The notes: a model not told the origin generated them from the sequence alone. A DNA stretch of 34,158 nt from Mycobacterium sp. E787 (GCF_001668725.1 NZ_LZKL01000058.1:1-34158), one strand, 5' to 3'. Shown: positions 7,715 through 15,065, counted from the first letter of the stretch. A program made the numbers and translations.

Positions 7715-7803
7715 GGAGGCGTGCCAGAGCGGCCGAATGGGGCTCACTGCTAATGAGTTGTCCCCCTCAAAGGGGACCGGAGGTTCAAATCCTCTCGCCT
7801 CCG
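7715..7803 (+). tRNA. tRNA-Ser(GCT)
   Basis: Acceptor stem GGAGGCG (7715-7721) pairs with CGCCTCC (7796-7802), discriminator G. The anticodon loop CTGCTAA gives GCT, reading AGC/AGU. A long variable arm (CCCCTCAAAGGGG) marks a class II tRNA, and GGTTCAAAT is the T-loop region. The CCA end is not encoded. A small hairpin (ACCCGAA/TTCGGGT, 7680-7697) lies upstream. Confidence 0.97.
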
Positions 7804-7838
7804 CTGAGTCCTTTCGGGGGCGACACAACTGAACACAG

Positions 7839-7911
7839 GCGCCCGTAGCTCAACGGATAGAGCATCTGACTACGGATCAGAAGGTTAGGGGTTCGAATCC
7901 CTTCGGGCGCG
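7839..7911 (+). tRNA. tRNA-Arg(ACG)
   Basis: Acceptor stem GCGCCCG pairs with CGGGCGC, discriminator G. The anticodon loop CTACGGA gives ACG, whose A34 is the known target of the TadA deaminase encoded at the far end of this window. CCA is not encoded. The 3' end is one base from the stop codon of the convergent PE gene. Confidence 0.97.
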
Positions 7912-7912
7912 C

Positions 7913-9148
7913 TCAGTAGTCGAAGGTCGTCGTTCCGACGCCGGTAGGGCTGTAGCCGAGGTAGACCGGCCCCTGCGCGAAGGGTGTGTATCCGCTGTTC
8001 ATCTGGCCCGACGTGACCAGTGGGCTGTTGGTCTGACTCGTCGTGTACGAGTACAGCGGCGTGAGATCGTTGGTGTAGACCGAAATCGTCGTTCCTACCG
8101 GCACGCTTCCGGAGATCTGCCCGGTTCCGAGCAGGGAGGACGGAATGGCTCCGTATACACCGCCCGAATCGAGCAGCGCCAGGACCTGCTGCAAGGGCCC
8201 ACCATTGATTTGTACGTCAAGGCTGGTGACCGGCGCTCCTGAAACGGTGATTCCCGGTAGCGGGTTGGGACCGAATTGCAGGTAACCCGCGGGCTCATTG
8301 ATGAGCACGCCCTGGTTGAATTGGTCCGGCAACGCCATGATCACAGAGCTGTGCGAACCCACCGCATTGGCACCAATACCCAAAATGCCGTCGGCGCCAC
8401 CGAAACCATTACCGTTGAGCATGATCAAAGCGCCGTTGAGGGATATCGGAAATTCGAGTAGGTCGACGCTGATGGGGGTGGGCGCGGTGACGAGTCCATT
8501 CCCGAAATTCACGGGCGCGTTGAAGCCGAGCCAGAGATGGGCGACCCCGTTGCCGTAGGCGAGAATGCCGATATCGGTGGGGAATCCGAGGTGCAGTAGG
8601 CCAATGTCCCAGAACGGGATGAGAAGGCCATTCGATCCGGTGTCAACCGTCAGTGGCACGCTCGGTCCGCCGTTGACGGAGACATTCACCGTCGGAAAGG
8701 GACCGTTCATGTGCAGCGGGACGACCCCGGTCGCCGATGAGCCGACTCCGGCGCCCGCACCGGTCGCGCTGGTCCCGCCGGTACCCCCGATGGCGCTCAA
8801 CGCGGAGTAGCCGAGGGCGTCTCGGGCGAGGGTCTGCAGCGGTTGCTCGCTGATCAACCGCGAGGCATTGGCCGCCTCGGCGGCAAGATACGCACCCGCC
8901 GTGCCACGCAGTGTCTCCACGAACTCGGTATGAAAAGCCGTCGCCTGTTCGCACAGTTCCTGGTACGCCGTCCCATGCTGGGAGAGCATCGCCGCAACAG
9001 CGGCCGACACCTCATCGGCCGCCGATGCAACGATGCCCGTCGTGGGCGCCGCTGCCGCCGCGTTGGCCGCGCTGATCGTCGAGGCGATGTGCGCCAAGCC
9101 TTTTGCCGCGTCCGTCAACATTTCGGGCGCCGCGATGATGAACGACAT
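7913..9148 (-). CDS. PE-family protein with a C-terminal aspartic protease domain
   Basis: The 411 residues start M-S-F-I-I-A-A-P-E-M, the PE signature, followed by about 100 helical residues. Y-L-A-A-E at 87-91 fits the YxxxD/E signal for type VII (ESX) secretion. After a short Gly/Ala linker (120-140) comes a pepsin-like domain with both catalytic motifs: D-T-G-S (Asp169) and D-S-G-G (Asp327). This is the layout of the PecA-type PE aspartic proteases (relatives PE26 and PE_PGRS35), known to clip cell-surface PE_PGRS lipid-active proteins and themselves. There is no PGRS repeat. The protein is expected to be exported to the mycomembrane surface. GGGAGC before ATG 9148 can serve as ribosome-binding site. 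Confidence 0.9.
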   Translation of the reverse strand: MSFIIAAPEMLTDAAKGLAHIASTISAANAAAAAPTTGIVASAADEVSAAVAAMLSQHGTAYQELCEQATAFHTEFVETLRGTAGAYLAAEAANASRLISEQPLQTLARDALGYSALSAIGGTGGTSATGAGAGVGSSATGVVPLHMNGPFPTVNVSVNGGPSVPLTVDTGSNGLLIPFWDIGLLHLGFPTDIGILAYGNGVAHLWLGFNAPVNFGNGLVTAPTPISVDLLEFPISLNGALIMLNGNGFGGADGILGIGANAVGSHSSVIMALPDQFNQGVLINEPAGYLQFGPNPLPGITVSGAPVTSLDVQINGGPLQQVLALLDSGGVYGAIPSSLLGTGQISGSVPVGTTISVYTNDLTPLYSYTTSQTNSPLVTSGQMNSGYTPFAQGPVYLGYSPTGVGTTTFDY

Positions 9149-9399
9149 CGTTGTGCTCCCACCGGCTGTTCATCGATCCCCCCGGTGAAGAACAGGACGA
9201 AAGTACCACTATCTTGCAGCGCTGAAAATGGTCAATTTCAGAACTGGACGCGCCCCAGAAAAGTGAGGTCCAGAAACTGAAGAGCCGTCGGGATGGCCCG
9301 CCGGGTCGTCGTGGGGTCCCTTGGCGACGGGGCGGTGGCGCCGAAGCGTTAAGCCGGAGTTGGTTGTAGCCGCGCGCATTCGGGGATAAATTGCGGCTC

Positions 9400-9570
9400 A
9401 TGACGATGATCAGCAGTGCGGAAACGATGGGTATCGGCGGCGGCGCGGGCGGTGGCCGTTTCGGTGGTGGCGCGGGCGGCGGTCGCTTCGGCGGCGGTGC
9501 CGGCGGTGGCCGTTTCGGTGGTGGCGCGGGCGGCGGTCGCTTCGGCGGCGGTGCCGGCGGCGGGCGCTAG
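9400..9570 (+). CDS. Gly/Arg/Phe repeat microprotein (56 aa)
   Basis: A small frame from ATG 9400 encodes 12 ordinary residues (M-T-M-I-S-S-A-E-T-M-G-I) followed by almost perfect nine-residue repeats G-G-A-G-G-G-R-F-G, ending in R and TAG. Composition beyond residue 12 is only Gly, Ala, Arg and Phe. I do not recognise a family. The repeats resemble RGG/FG-type low-complexity segments that bind nucleic acid or self-associate, but that is analogy. Synonymous differences between repeat units (GGC/GGT, CGT/CGC) keep the protein constant, which supports this frame. Overlapping frames give Ala/Val-rich or Pro-rich products. A GGGGA stretch lies about 15 bases upstream; ribosome binding is otherwise weak. 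A second ATG at 9406 is possible. Confidence 0.5.
   Translation: MTMISSAETMGIGGGAGGGRFGGGAGGGRFGGGAGGGRFGGGAGGGRFGGGAGGGR
9439..9567 (+). repeat. 27-bp tandem repeats inside the microprotein gene
   Basis: Units at 9439, 9466, 9493, 9520 and a partial one at 9547. The second and fourth are identical and the first and third differ by few bases, so the array looks like a duplicated 54-bp block. Number of units may vary between strains. Confidence 0.8.
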
Positions 9571-9590
9571 CTTTTCACACCTTCCCGGCT

Positions 9591-9626
9591 CGGGACGCGC
9601 GCGCGCCGGTCGCGATGCCCGTCCCG
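9591..9626. terminator. Possible hairpin between convergent genes
   Basis: CGGGACG (9591-9597) pairs with CGTCCCG (9620-9626), with more complementary G/C on the outside. It lies between the repeat microprotein and the convergent acetyltransferase. There is no U-tract, so a terminator role is uncertain. Confidence 0.3.
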
Positions 9627-9663
9627 GGCCGGATCGTGCGCACGGTCAAGCGGATTCACCCGC

Positions 9664-10206
9664 TCAGGTGATCGGGCCGGCCGGCGCGTCCGGGTCGGCA
9701 TCGCCGAGCAGATCGAGTTGCATCCATGCGACGTCGTGCCAGCTGCCGTTTTTCCATTCGACCCGCCGGTACAGGCCTACCTCGGTGAAGCCGAAGGATC
9801 GGTGAAAGCCGTTGCTGGCCTCGTTGGGTTGGGTTATGCCGGCGATGGCTCGCCGGTAGCCACGCTCGGTGAGCCGGCGCAGCAGTTGCGTGTAGAGGCT
9901 GCGGCCGCCCCCGGCGCGGTGATGGTCGGTGTCGATATAGATGCCGGTCTGAGCCGACCACCGGTAGGACGCCACGCGGTAAAGCGCGTGTCCGTAGGCG
10001 TAGCCGATGACCCGTGCGTCGCGTTCGAGGACGAGCCATTCGTGCGTCGCGCGCGCCGCGATGATGCGTGCGGCCATCTCGTCCACGCTCGGGACGTCGA
10101 CTTCCCAGCTGATGGCCGTGTCCAGAACGTAGGGGCGGTAGATCGCCACGCAGGCGGCCGCATCCTCGGCGGCGGCCGGGCGGACAAGGCCGATGCTCGC
10201 TTGCAT
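9664..10206 (-). CDS. GNAT N-acetyltransferase, phosphinothricin/methionine-sulfoximine type
   Basis: A 180-residue GNAT enzyme. It opens with V-R-P-A-A-A-E-D-A-A-A-C-V-A-I-Y and has the W-S-A-Q-T-G-I-Y-I-D strand followed by the acetyl-CoA loop H-R-A-G-G-G-R-S-L, then the P-N-E-A-S-N-G-F-H-R-S-F-G-F region and a C-terminal W-x-x-V-A-W-M-Q-L. These match the PAT/MddA/YncA subfamily, which acetylates the alpha-amino group of phosphinothricin-like or methionine-derived amino acids. The true substrate is not deducible. Start ATG 10206. The next gene on the strand ends 22 bases upstream of it, so the two may share a transcript. Confidence 0.82.
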   Translation of the reverse strand: MQASIGLVRPAAAEDAAACVAIYRPYVLDTAISWEVDVPSVDEMAARIIAARATHEWLVLERDARVIGYAYGHALYRVASYRWSAQTGIYIDTDHHRAGGGRSLYTQLLRRLTERGYRRAIAGITQPNEASNGFHRSFGFTEVGLYRRVEWKNGSWHDVAWMQLDLLGDADPDAPAGPIT

Positions 10207-10228
10207 GCGAACCGCCGGGCTCGAGCCC

Positions 10229-10849
10229 TTAGGCCGGTGTCCAGTCGTCCCAGAACTCGGCGAAGTCCAGCGTCGTTCGGGGTGGCGGGGCGGTTCTGAT
10301 GATGTCGCGGAAGTGGTCTTGCCAGCCCCACCACAGGCAGATGATGAAGACGTACTGATACCAGCTCAGCTGGTAGCCGTCCGGTATGCGCTCGCCCCTG
10401 TTCTCCGGTGCGAACACGGCGACCGCCAACAGGCCGATCGCGACCGACGCGGGAAGCTGGATCCGTCCGGTTTTCCAGATGTGGATCTGCTGGGGCTGAG
10501 GACTGTGGGGAGTCAGTTCGAATCCCGCGGGCAGCTCGTCGTCGTGCCCGTGGCCCCACCGGTGCACGCCGTACAGGACGTCGGCGATGTCCGGACGGCC
10601 TTCGGGCGTATCCGATTTCACCGCGATGGGAAAGCGGCTCCGCTCGAAGTCGATGTCCGGCGCCGCCATCGTCTGGAAGATGTCCAGCGAGTCGCGGATC
10701 GTCCGCTTGAACCGGCTCGCCACTCCCAGCTGCGGATAGCGCTTCCTGGCGGTTTCATCGACGGCGTTGCCGGCATGCACCATCGCTGCGTCCCACTCGC
10801 GACGTTCCCAATGGTCGAGTGAATGCCTGACCGAGTCCCCTACGTCCAC
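10229..10849 (-). CDS. Conserved actinobacterial protein of unknown function (possible HEPN-like)
   Basis: A 206-residue protein starting at GTG 10849. The N-terminal part (W-E-R-R-E-W-D-A-A-M-V-H-A-G-N-A-V-D-E-T-A) is a helical pair of a kind seen in HEPN-like proteins, followed by P-D-I-A-D-V-L-Y-G-V-H-R-W-G-H-G-H-D-D-E-L-P. A hydrophobic helix (S-V-A-I-G-L-L-A-V-A-V) and a Trp-rich segment (I-C-L-W-W-G-W-Q-D-H-F) come later. I have a sense of similar proteins in other actinobacteria but no assigned function; a nuclease or abortive-infection role is only a guess. TAGCAT (10862-10857) seven bases before GTG suggests a leaderless transcript. Confidence 0.65.
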   Translation of the reverse strand: MDVGDSVRHSLDHWERREWDAAMVHAGNAVDETARKRYPQLGVASRFKRTIRDSLDIFQTMAAPDIDFERSRFPIAVKSDTPEGRPDIADVLYGVHRWGHGHDDELPAGFELTPHSPQPQQIHIWKTGRIQLPASVAIGLLAVAVFAPENRGERIPDGYQLSWYQYVFIICLWWGWQDHFRDIIRTAPPPRTTLDFAEFWDDWTPA

Positions 10850-10856
10850 GCATCGG

Positions 10857-10862
10857 ATGCTA
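10857..10862 (-). promoter_or_regulatory. -10 box for a leaderless transcript
   Basis: TAGCAT on the minus strand, seven bases before GTG 10849, fits TANNNT spacing for transcription starting at the initiator codon. Confidence 0.4.
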
Positions 10863-10888
10863 TCCGGCCGGCGGCCGATATGTCTTTA

Positions 10889-11386
10889 CTATGGGCGGGG
10901 TTGGAACGGCCGCCGCGGGGGGACGGTCACCGTCTGGGTGACCGTGCTGGTTTCGGTGCTCGGCGACATCGTGACGGTGCTCGGCGGAACCGTCGTCGTG
11001 GCCGTGTCGGTAGGCGTGTCGGTGCTCGGCGGCGGGACCGTTTCCGTGACGGTCTGCGTCGGCACGCCCCCGCCGCCTCCGCCGCCGTGGTGGCGCGGTG
11101 GCTCGGCAGATGTGGTCGTCGCGGTGGTGGTCGGGGCGGGCGTTGTCGTGGTGGTGGCGCTCGGCGCCTTCGGCGCGGGCGAACCCGCCACCAGCTGGAC
11201 CACCGCGTACGCGGCGAGGCCGAGCAGTATCACCGCGAGCGCGCCGGCCGCGACGAGCGCCCAGGGGCGGCGGTACCAGGGTGTGGGCGGCGGGGGCGGC
11301 TCGGGCGCCGGCTCATCGTAGTAACCGCCATATGCGGCCTGGGTCGGCTCGGAGTAGAAGTCGGGATTCTCGGGGTAGGGCGGCAC
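10889..11386 (-). CDS. Single-pass membrane protein with a Thr/Pro-rich extracytoplasmic tail
   Basis: A 165-residue protein from GTG 11386. The cytoplasmic N-terminus is Tyr/Pro-rich (P-E-N-P-D-F-Y-S-E, then Y-G-G-Y-Y-D-E-P-A-P-E-P-P-P-P-P). One membrane helix follows (about 47-67, A-L-V-A-A-G-A-L-A-V-I-L-L-G-L-A-A-Y). The outer part is almost only Thr, Pro, Ser and Val with a seven-glycine run after R-H-H, and T-V-T-E-T-V repeats. Such tails are typical of O-mannosylated mycobacterial wall proteins; mannosylation is inference. No enzyme domain is present. TAACAT (11400-11395), eight bases before GTG, may be its -10 box. Confidence 0.75.
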   Translation of the reverse strand: MPPYPENPDFYSEPTQAAYGGYYDEPAPEPPPPPTPWYRRPWALVAAGALAVILLGLAAYAVVQLVAGSPAPKAPSATTTTTPAPTTTATTTSAEPPRHHGGGGGGGVPTQTVTETVPPPSTDTPTDTATTTVPPSTVTMSPSTETSTVTQTVTVPPRRPFQPRP

Positions 11387-11405
11387 GAGAGGAGATGTTA
11401 GTGGG

Positions 11406-12446
11406 TCAGGGTTGCGCGTCGATAAGCGTCAGCGCCCGCTCGAACAGATGCACCGTGGCCGCGTGGAGTTGGTCCCCCACTTCCTTTTCGGCCTTGCCGG
11501 CGCAGGCCCGCGCCAGCGTGCCCTCGATCACGATGCCGAGCTTGAAGCACGCCAGCACCGTGTACCAGGTGATGTTCGACAGGTCGCGGGTGGTGTTGGC
11601 GGCGTACCGCTGGAACAGCTCGTCGGTGCTGGCCAGCCCGTCCTGGCCGCCGAGGGCGTGGCTGAACACGCTGGATCCGTCGGGCTGGCGCCAGGTGGCC
11701 AGCAGCCAGCCCAGGTCGAGCAGGGGGTCGCCGATCGTGCACATCTCCCAGTCGACGATGGCGACCACGTCCGGCCCGGTGCGGGAGAACATCACGTTGG
11801 CGGCGTGGTAGTCGCCGTGCATGATGCCGGGGGTCCACGTCGTCGGGCGCCTGCGCTCCAGCCAGGCGGCGACCCGGTCGACTCCGGGGATGTCCGGCCC
11901 CGGGTAGTTCTCGTACTCGCGATAGGAGTCCAGCTCGGCGAGCCAGCGCGGCACCTGACGCTCCAGGAAGCCGGCCGGCTTGCCGAAGCCGGCGAGACCG
12001 ACGGCGACATGGTCGACGGCGCCGAGTTTCGCCAGGGCGTCGGCCATCGACAGGCCCATGCCGTGGCGCACACCGGGATCGCCCGCGTGCAGGGGTGGCA
12101 GCCCCTCGCCCGCGTTGAACCCGTCGACCGGTTCCATGAGGTAGAAGACGGCGTCGCCGAGCACGCTCGGGTCCTCGCAGGTGGCGATCAGGTGCGGGTG
12201 CGGCACGTCCGAACCGGCCAACGCCGCAAGGACTTTGGTTTCCCGCAGTATCACGCCGTTGCTGCGCGGCCGCAGGTGCCGGGGCCCACGCCGCAGCACA
12301 TACGGGCGCCCGGCTCTGGTGAACCGGAGCATGACGTTCTGGGTGCCGCCGGTGACGTCGGCGACGTCCTCGAGCGGACCCTCGCCGAGTCCCCGCTCGG
12401 ACATCCAGTCCGCGACGGCCTCGAGGTTCACGGGCGTGCGCGTCAT
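11406..12446 (-). CDS. APH-fold kinase (ACAD10/11-kinase-like)
   Basis: A 346-residue phosphotransferase of the aminoglycoside-phosphotransferase superfamily. The nucleotide-binding lobe has V-T-G-G-T-Q-N-V-M-L-R-F and Y-V-L-R-R-G-P. The catalytic loop is I-M-H-G-D-Y-H-A-A-N-V-M-F and the metal-binding motif I-V-D-W-E-M-C-T-I-G-D-P-L-L-D-L-G-W. It resembles the kinase domain of acyl-CoA dehydrogenase 10/11 far more than drug-resistance kinases. A small-molecule hydroxyl, perhaps on an acyl-CoA, is the probable acceptor; that is family inference. It is one of three such kinases in the window. ATG 12446 is seven bases after TAGGCT, so it is probably leaderless. Confidence 0.85.
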   Translation of the reverse strand: MTRTPVNLEAVADWMSERGLGEGPLEDVADVTGGTQNVMLRFTRAGRPYVLRRGPRHLRPRSNGVILRETKVLAALAGSDVPHPHLIATCEDPSVLGDAVFYLMEPVDGFNAGEGLPPLHAGDPGVRHGMGLSMADALAKLGAVDHVAVGLAGFGKPAGFLERQVPRWLAELDSYREYENYPGPDIPGVDRVAAWLERRRPTTWTPGIMHGDYHAANVMFSRTGPDVVAIVDWEMCTIGDPLLDLGWLLATWRQPDGSSVFSHALGGQDGLASTDELFQRYAANTTRDLSNITWYTVLACFKLGIVIEGTLARACAGKAEKEVGDQLHAATVHLFERALTLIDAQP

Positions 12447-12453
12447 GGGACGA

Positions 12454-12459
12454 AGCCTA
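12454..12459 (-). promoter_or_regulatory. -10 box for the leaderless APH kinase
   Basis: TAGGCT on the minus strand with a seven-base spacer to ATG 12446 fits the mycobacterial TANNNT consensus and leaderless spacing. Confidence 0.4.
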
Positions 12460-12503
12460 GGTCACCGGCGGGGAGCGGCGAGTCGCGCGGGCGGCTGGAA
12501 CAA

Positions 12504-12509
12504 TAGTGT
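12504..12509 (+). promoter_or_regulatory. -10 box upstream of the methyltransferase
   Basis: TAGTGT fits TANNNT. It would give a leader of about 27 bases that carries the GGAAGGG ribosome-binding site (about 12534-12540) in front of ATG 12543. No clear -35 element is visible. Confidence 0.4.
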
Positions 12510-12542
12510 GCGGAACTAACGGACTTCGGACTTGGAAGGGAA

Positions 12543-13547
12543 ATGGCGATGCCGCGTACCGACAACGATTCCTGGGACATCACCCAAAGCGTGGGGGCCA
12601 CCGCCCTGGGTGTTGCAGCGGCGCGTGCCGCCGAGACCGAGAGCGCGAACCCGCTCATCCGCGACCCGTACGCGCGCGTCTTCGTCGACGCGGCGGGCGA
12701 GGGGATGTGGAGCATCTACGCGGACCCCAAGCTGCTGGCCAAGGCGGTCGAGCTGGAGCCGGAGGTGCGCTCGCGGATTCAACTGATGATCGACTTCATG
12801 GCCACTCGGACAGCGTTTTTCGACGAATTTTTCCTGAACGCAGCCGGCGCAGGCGTCCGTCAGGTGGTGATCCTGGCCGCAGGCCTCGACGCGCGCACCT
12901 GGCGCCTGCCGTGGCCCGACGGCACGGTGGTGTACGAGCTGGACCAGCCGAAGGTGCTGGAGTTCAAGTCCAAGACGCTGCGTGAACACGGCGCGGACCC
13001 CAAGGCGCGACTGGTGAACGTGCCGATCGACCTGCGTCAGGATTGGCCAAAGGCGCTGCGGGAAGCGGGCTTTGACGCGTCGCGCCCGGCGGTGTGGTCG
13101 GCGGAGGGTCTGGTCCGTTATTTGCCGGCACAGGCCCAGGACCTGTTGTTCGAGCGCATCCATGCGCTCAGCGTGCCGGGCAGCCGGCTGGCGTCCAACG
13201 TGCCCGGCGCCGGATTCACCGACCCGGACCTCGTTCGGCGCCAGCGCGAGGACATGCAGCGCATGCGCGCCGCGGCCGCCAGGCTGGTCAACGCCGAGAT
13301 CGCCGACTTCGACGACCTCTGGTACCCCGAGGAGCGCACGCCCGTCGACGGCTGGCTGCGCGAGCACGGGTGGGACGTGTCGACGGCGACGTTCTCGGAG
13401 CTGATGGCCCGCTACGGCCGCAACGTTCCGGATGGCACCGACCATGTGATGCCGCCGACGCTGTATGTGTCGGCACAGCGGCGATCGGAAGAAGGCGGCG
13501 ATCGTGAAATAGGCGGCGATCGTGAAAGAGGCGGCGGTGCAGGCTAG
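12543..13547 (+). CDS. TIGR00027/LCM-family SAM methyltransferase (Rv3767c homologue)
   Basis: The 334-residue protein starts after a good GGAAGGG site. It carries the mycobacterial signature of this family: [26 protein letters not shown], the SAM-binding [12 protein letters not shown] and then [13 protein letters not shown], followed by [10 protein letters not shown]. Such putative S-adenosylmethionine-dependent methyltransferases are numerous in mycobacteria, with substrates mostly unknown. The C-terminal ~20 residues ([15 protein letters not shown]) come from an 18-bp tandem repeat and are absent from the usual ~310-residue length. The last four bases overlap the convergent GH25 gene. Confidence 0.87.
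   Translation: MAMPRTDNDSWDITQSVGATALGVAAARAAETESANPLIRDPYARVFVDAAGEGMWSIYADPKLLAKAVELEPEVRSRIQLMIDFMATRTAFFDEFFLNAAGAGVRQVVILAAGLDARTWRLPWPDGTVVYELDQPKVLEFKSKTLREHGADPKARLVNVPIDLRQDWPKALREAGFDASRPAVWSAEGLVRYLPAQAQDLLFERIHALSVPGSRLASNVPGAGFTDPDLVRRQREDMQRMRAAAARLVNAEIADFDDLWYPEERTPVDGWLREHGWDVSTATFSELMARYGRNVPDGTDHVMPPTLYVSAQRRSEEGGDREIGGDRERGGGAG
13493..13537 (+). repeat. 18-bp tandem repeat extending the methyltransferase C-terminus
   Basis: AGGCGGCGATCGTGAAAT (13493-13510) is followed by the same unit ending in G (13511-13528) and a partial AGGCGGCGG (13529-13537). It encodes G-G-D-R-E repeats at the end of the methyltransferase. Confidence 0.8.
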
Positions 13548-14374
13548 CCCGCTGTCGACCGCGTCGCCTCCACGTCCTGCTTGATCGCCGCGATCGCGTC
13601 GACGGGCGTGAGGTCCTGGCCCTGGCTGTTCTGACCGAGCTGCGGCCAGCCGGCGCCGTCCGGCCCACGCAGTTGGTCCCAGATGTCGCGAACCTTGCTC
13701 AACAGTTCGGCTTGCTCGGCGTCGGTGAGTGCCATCAACCATCCTCCGTTCGCATTGATGCCGCACGCGGCGGCAAACTCTTGCGGTGTCAGCCCGTCGG
13801 CGGAGTTCATGTCGCAGTTGCCGAACGGTGGACACCCCTGGGGCAGGTTCGGGCTGAAGCCCGTGCCATCGGTGTACTGATGCGCGACTTGGCCCGGAAG
13901 GTTCGGGTTGGACCCGTAGCCGGCCGCGACGACGCGCAAGCCCGCCGGCCGCGTGCGCCACATGTTGGAGAAGTCATAAGCGTTGGCGTAACCGATGATT
14001 CGTGCGGGGTCACCGGCGTAATCGGCCAGGTTCCAGTACACGCCGTTGATCCAGCTCGAACCGTCGCCGGGCGGGTTGCCGCCCGATTCCACGTCGAGCA
14101 TCAGCGCGACGCGCGGGTGCAGCCCGCCGCCGGCGTCGATCGTCGAGCGCACCGTGTTGGCATTGTCCAGCCAATTCGGCCGAACGTAGGTGTAGACGAT
14201 GCCGAAGGTCAGTCGCCCGCTGTCGAGGGCGTCCCGCATCCAGGCGTAGTTTGCCGCGAAGTTGTGATCCTGATAGGTCCCGTCGCAGACGCGGATCGAA
14301 AGCACCTGATAAGGGTACGAATCATCCACGGGCACTTGGAATTCCGAGATGTCGGCGAACAGGGTGTCAGTCAC
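13544..14374 (-). CDS. GH25-like (phage-lysin-type) glycoside hydrolase domain protein
   Basis: A 276-residue protein starting at GTG 14374, eleven bases after an AAAGGGGG ribosome-binding site. The N-terminal ~200 residues have the pattern of GH25-like domains in mycobacteriophage lysins: [47 protein letters not shown] (the acidic pair expected at the barrel's active site) and Q-Y-T-D-G-T-G. The C-terminal part ends in a helical [13 protein letters not shown] tail as in phage-related proteins. It should cleave the glycan of peptidoglycan. There is no signal peptide, as in phage lysins. A domesticated phage gene or a toxin payload are both possible. Confidence 0.75.
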   Translation of the reverse strand: MTDTLFADISEFQVPVDDSYPYQVLSIRVCDGTYQDHNFAANYAWMRDALDSGRLTFGIVYTYVRPNWLDNANTVRSTIDAGGGLHPRVALMLDVESGGNPPGDGSSWINGVYWNLADYAGDPARIIGYANAYDFSNMWRTRPAGLRVVAAGYGSNPNLPGQVAHQYTDGTGFSPNLPQGCPPFGNCDMNSADGLTPQEFAAACGINANGGWLMALTDAEQAELLSKVRDIWDQLRGPDGAGWPQLGQNSQGQDLTPVDAIAAIKQDVEATRSTAG

Positions 14375-14575
14375 TGCCCAGCTATCCCCCTTTACCGCAA
14401 CGCTACTCGCCATGCTACCGATACGGGCGGTCCCGCCGCGGCGACGGCTGATCGGACCCGCCCGGGTGGGCGACGCGGATCGCGTCGTCCGGAGGCGACC
14501 CGAGGGGCGAACGCCCCGCCGGTGTGACCCTGATCCGGGTGGATCGGACAGGGACAAAGCCGGCGTCATAACGCA

Positions 14576-14600
14576 TGTTTGGACACGAGTCGAACGGGTA
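14576..14600 (+). promoter_or_regulatory. SigF-like promoter
   Basis: TGTTT (14576-14580) and GGGTA (14596-14600) are 15 bases apart, matching the mycobacterial SigF form GGTTT-N15-17-GGGTA except at one base. It would start a leader of about 35 bases before ATG 14645. Confidence 0.5.
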
Positions 14601-14612
14601 ACGCTAGGCGCA

Positions 14613-14626
14613 CGAGAAATTTCTCG
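14613..14626. promoter_or_regulatory. 14-bp perfect palindrome in the leader
   Basis: CGAGAAATTTCTCG lies between the SigF-like promoter and the GGAGGT ribosome-binding site. It could be an operator or a small RNA hairpin. I recognise no specific regulator. Confidence 0.35.
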
Positions 14627-14644
14627 AAAACAACGGAGGTCACC

Positions 14645-14896
14645 ATGCGTGGCAGCGGAGTGATCGGTGCGATTGTACTGGTGTGGCTACTCATCGGAGT
14701 TTTCGCGGCGTATCAGCGCGACTACTTCAAGGGTGACTCCACCAATTGTGTCACGGCGGGAAACATCGCGTTGACAGTAGTCGCGGGGCCCTTGAATTAC
14801 GCGGGCGTCAACCCGAAAGTCAAGGATTGCCATGTACCGCAGCCCAGTTCAATGTCCAGTGGTCTGGAACCCCTCACACAAAGGAAGTTGTCATGA
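14645..14896 (+). CDS. Small membrane protein (83 aa)
   Basis: ATG 14645 follows a strong GGAGGT site with five-base spacing. Residues 5-24 form a membrane helix (G-V-I-G-A-I-V-L-V-W-L-L-I-G-V-F-A-A-Y). The outer part has two cysteines (T-N-C-V-T-A-G-N and V-K-D-C-H-V-P) that could pair. I do not know its function; proteins of this form are found beside DUF6131-type proteins in mycobacteria. It overlaps the next gene by four bases (ATGA), so the two are a translationally coupled pair. Stress control through SigF is suggested by the upstream promoter motif. Confidence 0.75.
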   Translation: MRGSGVIGAIVLVWLLIGVFAAYQRDYFKGDSTNCVTAGNIALTVVAGPLNYAGVNPKVKDCHVPQPSSMSSGLEPLTQRKLS

Positions 14897-15048
14897 TTAT
14901 CCTCGGCATCGTCTTGCTCATTCTCGGATTTGTTTTCGGCATCCATCTGTTGTGGGTGCTCGGCATCATCCTGCTCGTCATCGGTGCGGTTCTGTGGATC
15001 ATGGGATCCGTCGGCCGGCCGGTCGCCGGCAGGCGGTATTGGTATTAG
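14893..15048 (+). CDS. DUF6131-type membrane microprotein (51 aa)
   Basis: M-I-I-L-G-I-V-L-L-I-L-G-F-V-F-G-I-H-L-L then L-W-V-L-G-I-I-L-L-V-I-G-A-V-L-W-I: two membrane helices joined by a short turn, ending in a basic G-R-P-V-A-G-R-R-Y-W-Y tail. AAAGGAAG lies seven bases before ATG 14893. Such hairpin membrane proteins are frequent in actinobacteria; their function is not known. It overlaps the stop of the preceding gene and is followed directly by a strong terminator, so these two genes form one unit. Confidence 0.8.
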   Translation: MIILGIVLLILGFVFGIHLLWVLGIILLVIGAVLWIMGSVGRPVAGRRYWY

Positions 15049-15065
15049 GCGCGCACCCGGATACC

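Noticed and set aside
6918..7832. 304-codon plus-strand frame running through hisC2 antisense and tRNA-Ser
   Set aside because: It crosses a complete tRNA gene and is antisense to a well-supported aminotransferase.
9222..9241. CTGAAA...TTTCAG inverted repeat upstream of the PE gene
   Set aside because: Only 6-bp arms with an 8-base spacer in an A/T-rich patch; such pairs are expected by chance, and no regulator is indicated.
9416..9805. 129-codon Ala/Val-rich frame over the repeat region
   Set aside because: It continues antisense into the acetyltransferase gene; the +1 frame from 9400 gives a compact repeat protein with its own stop before that gene.
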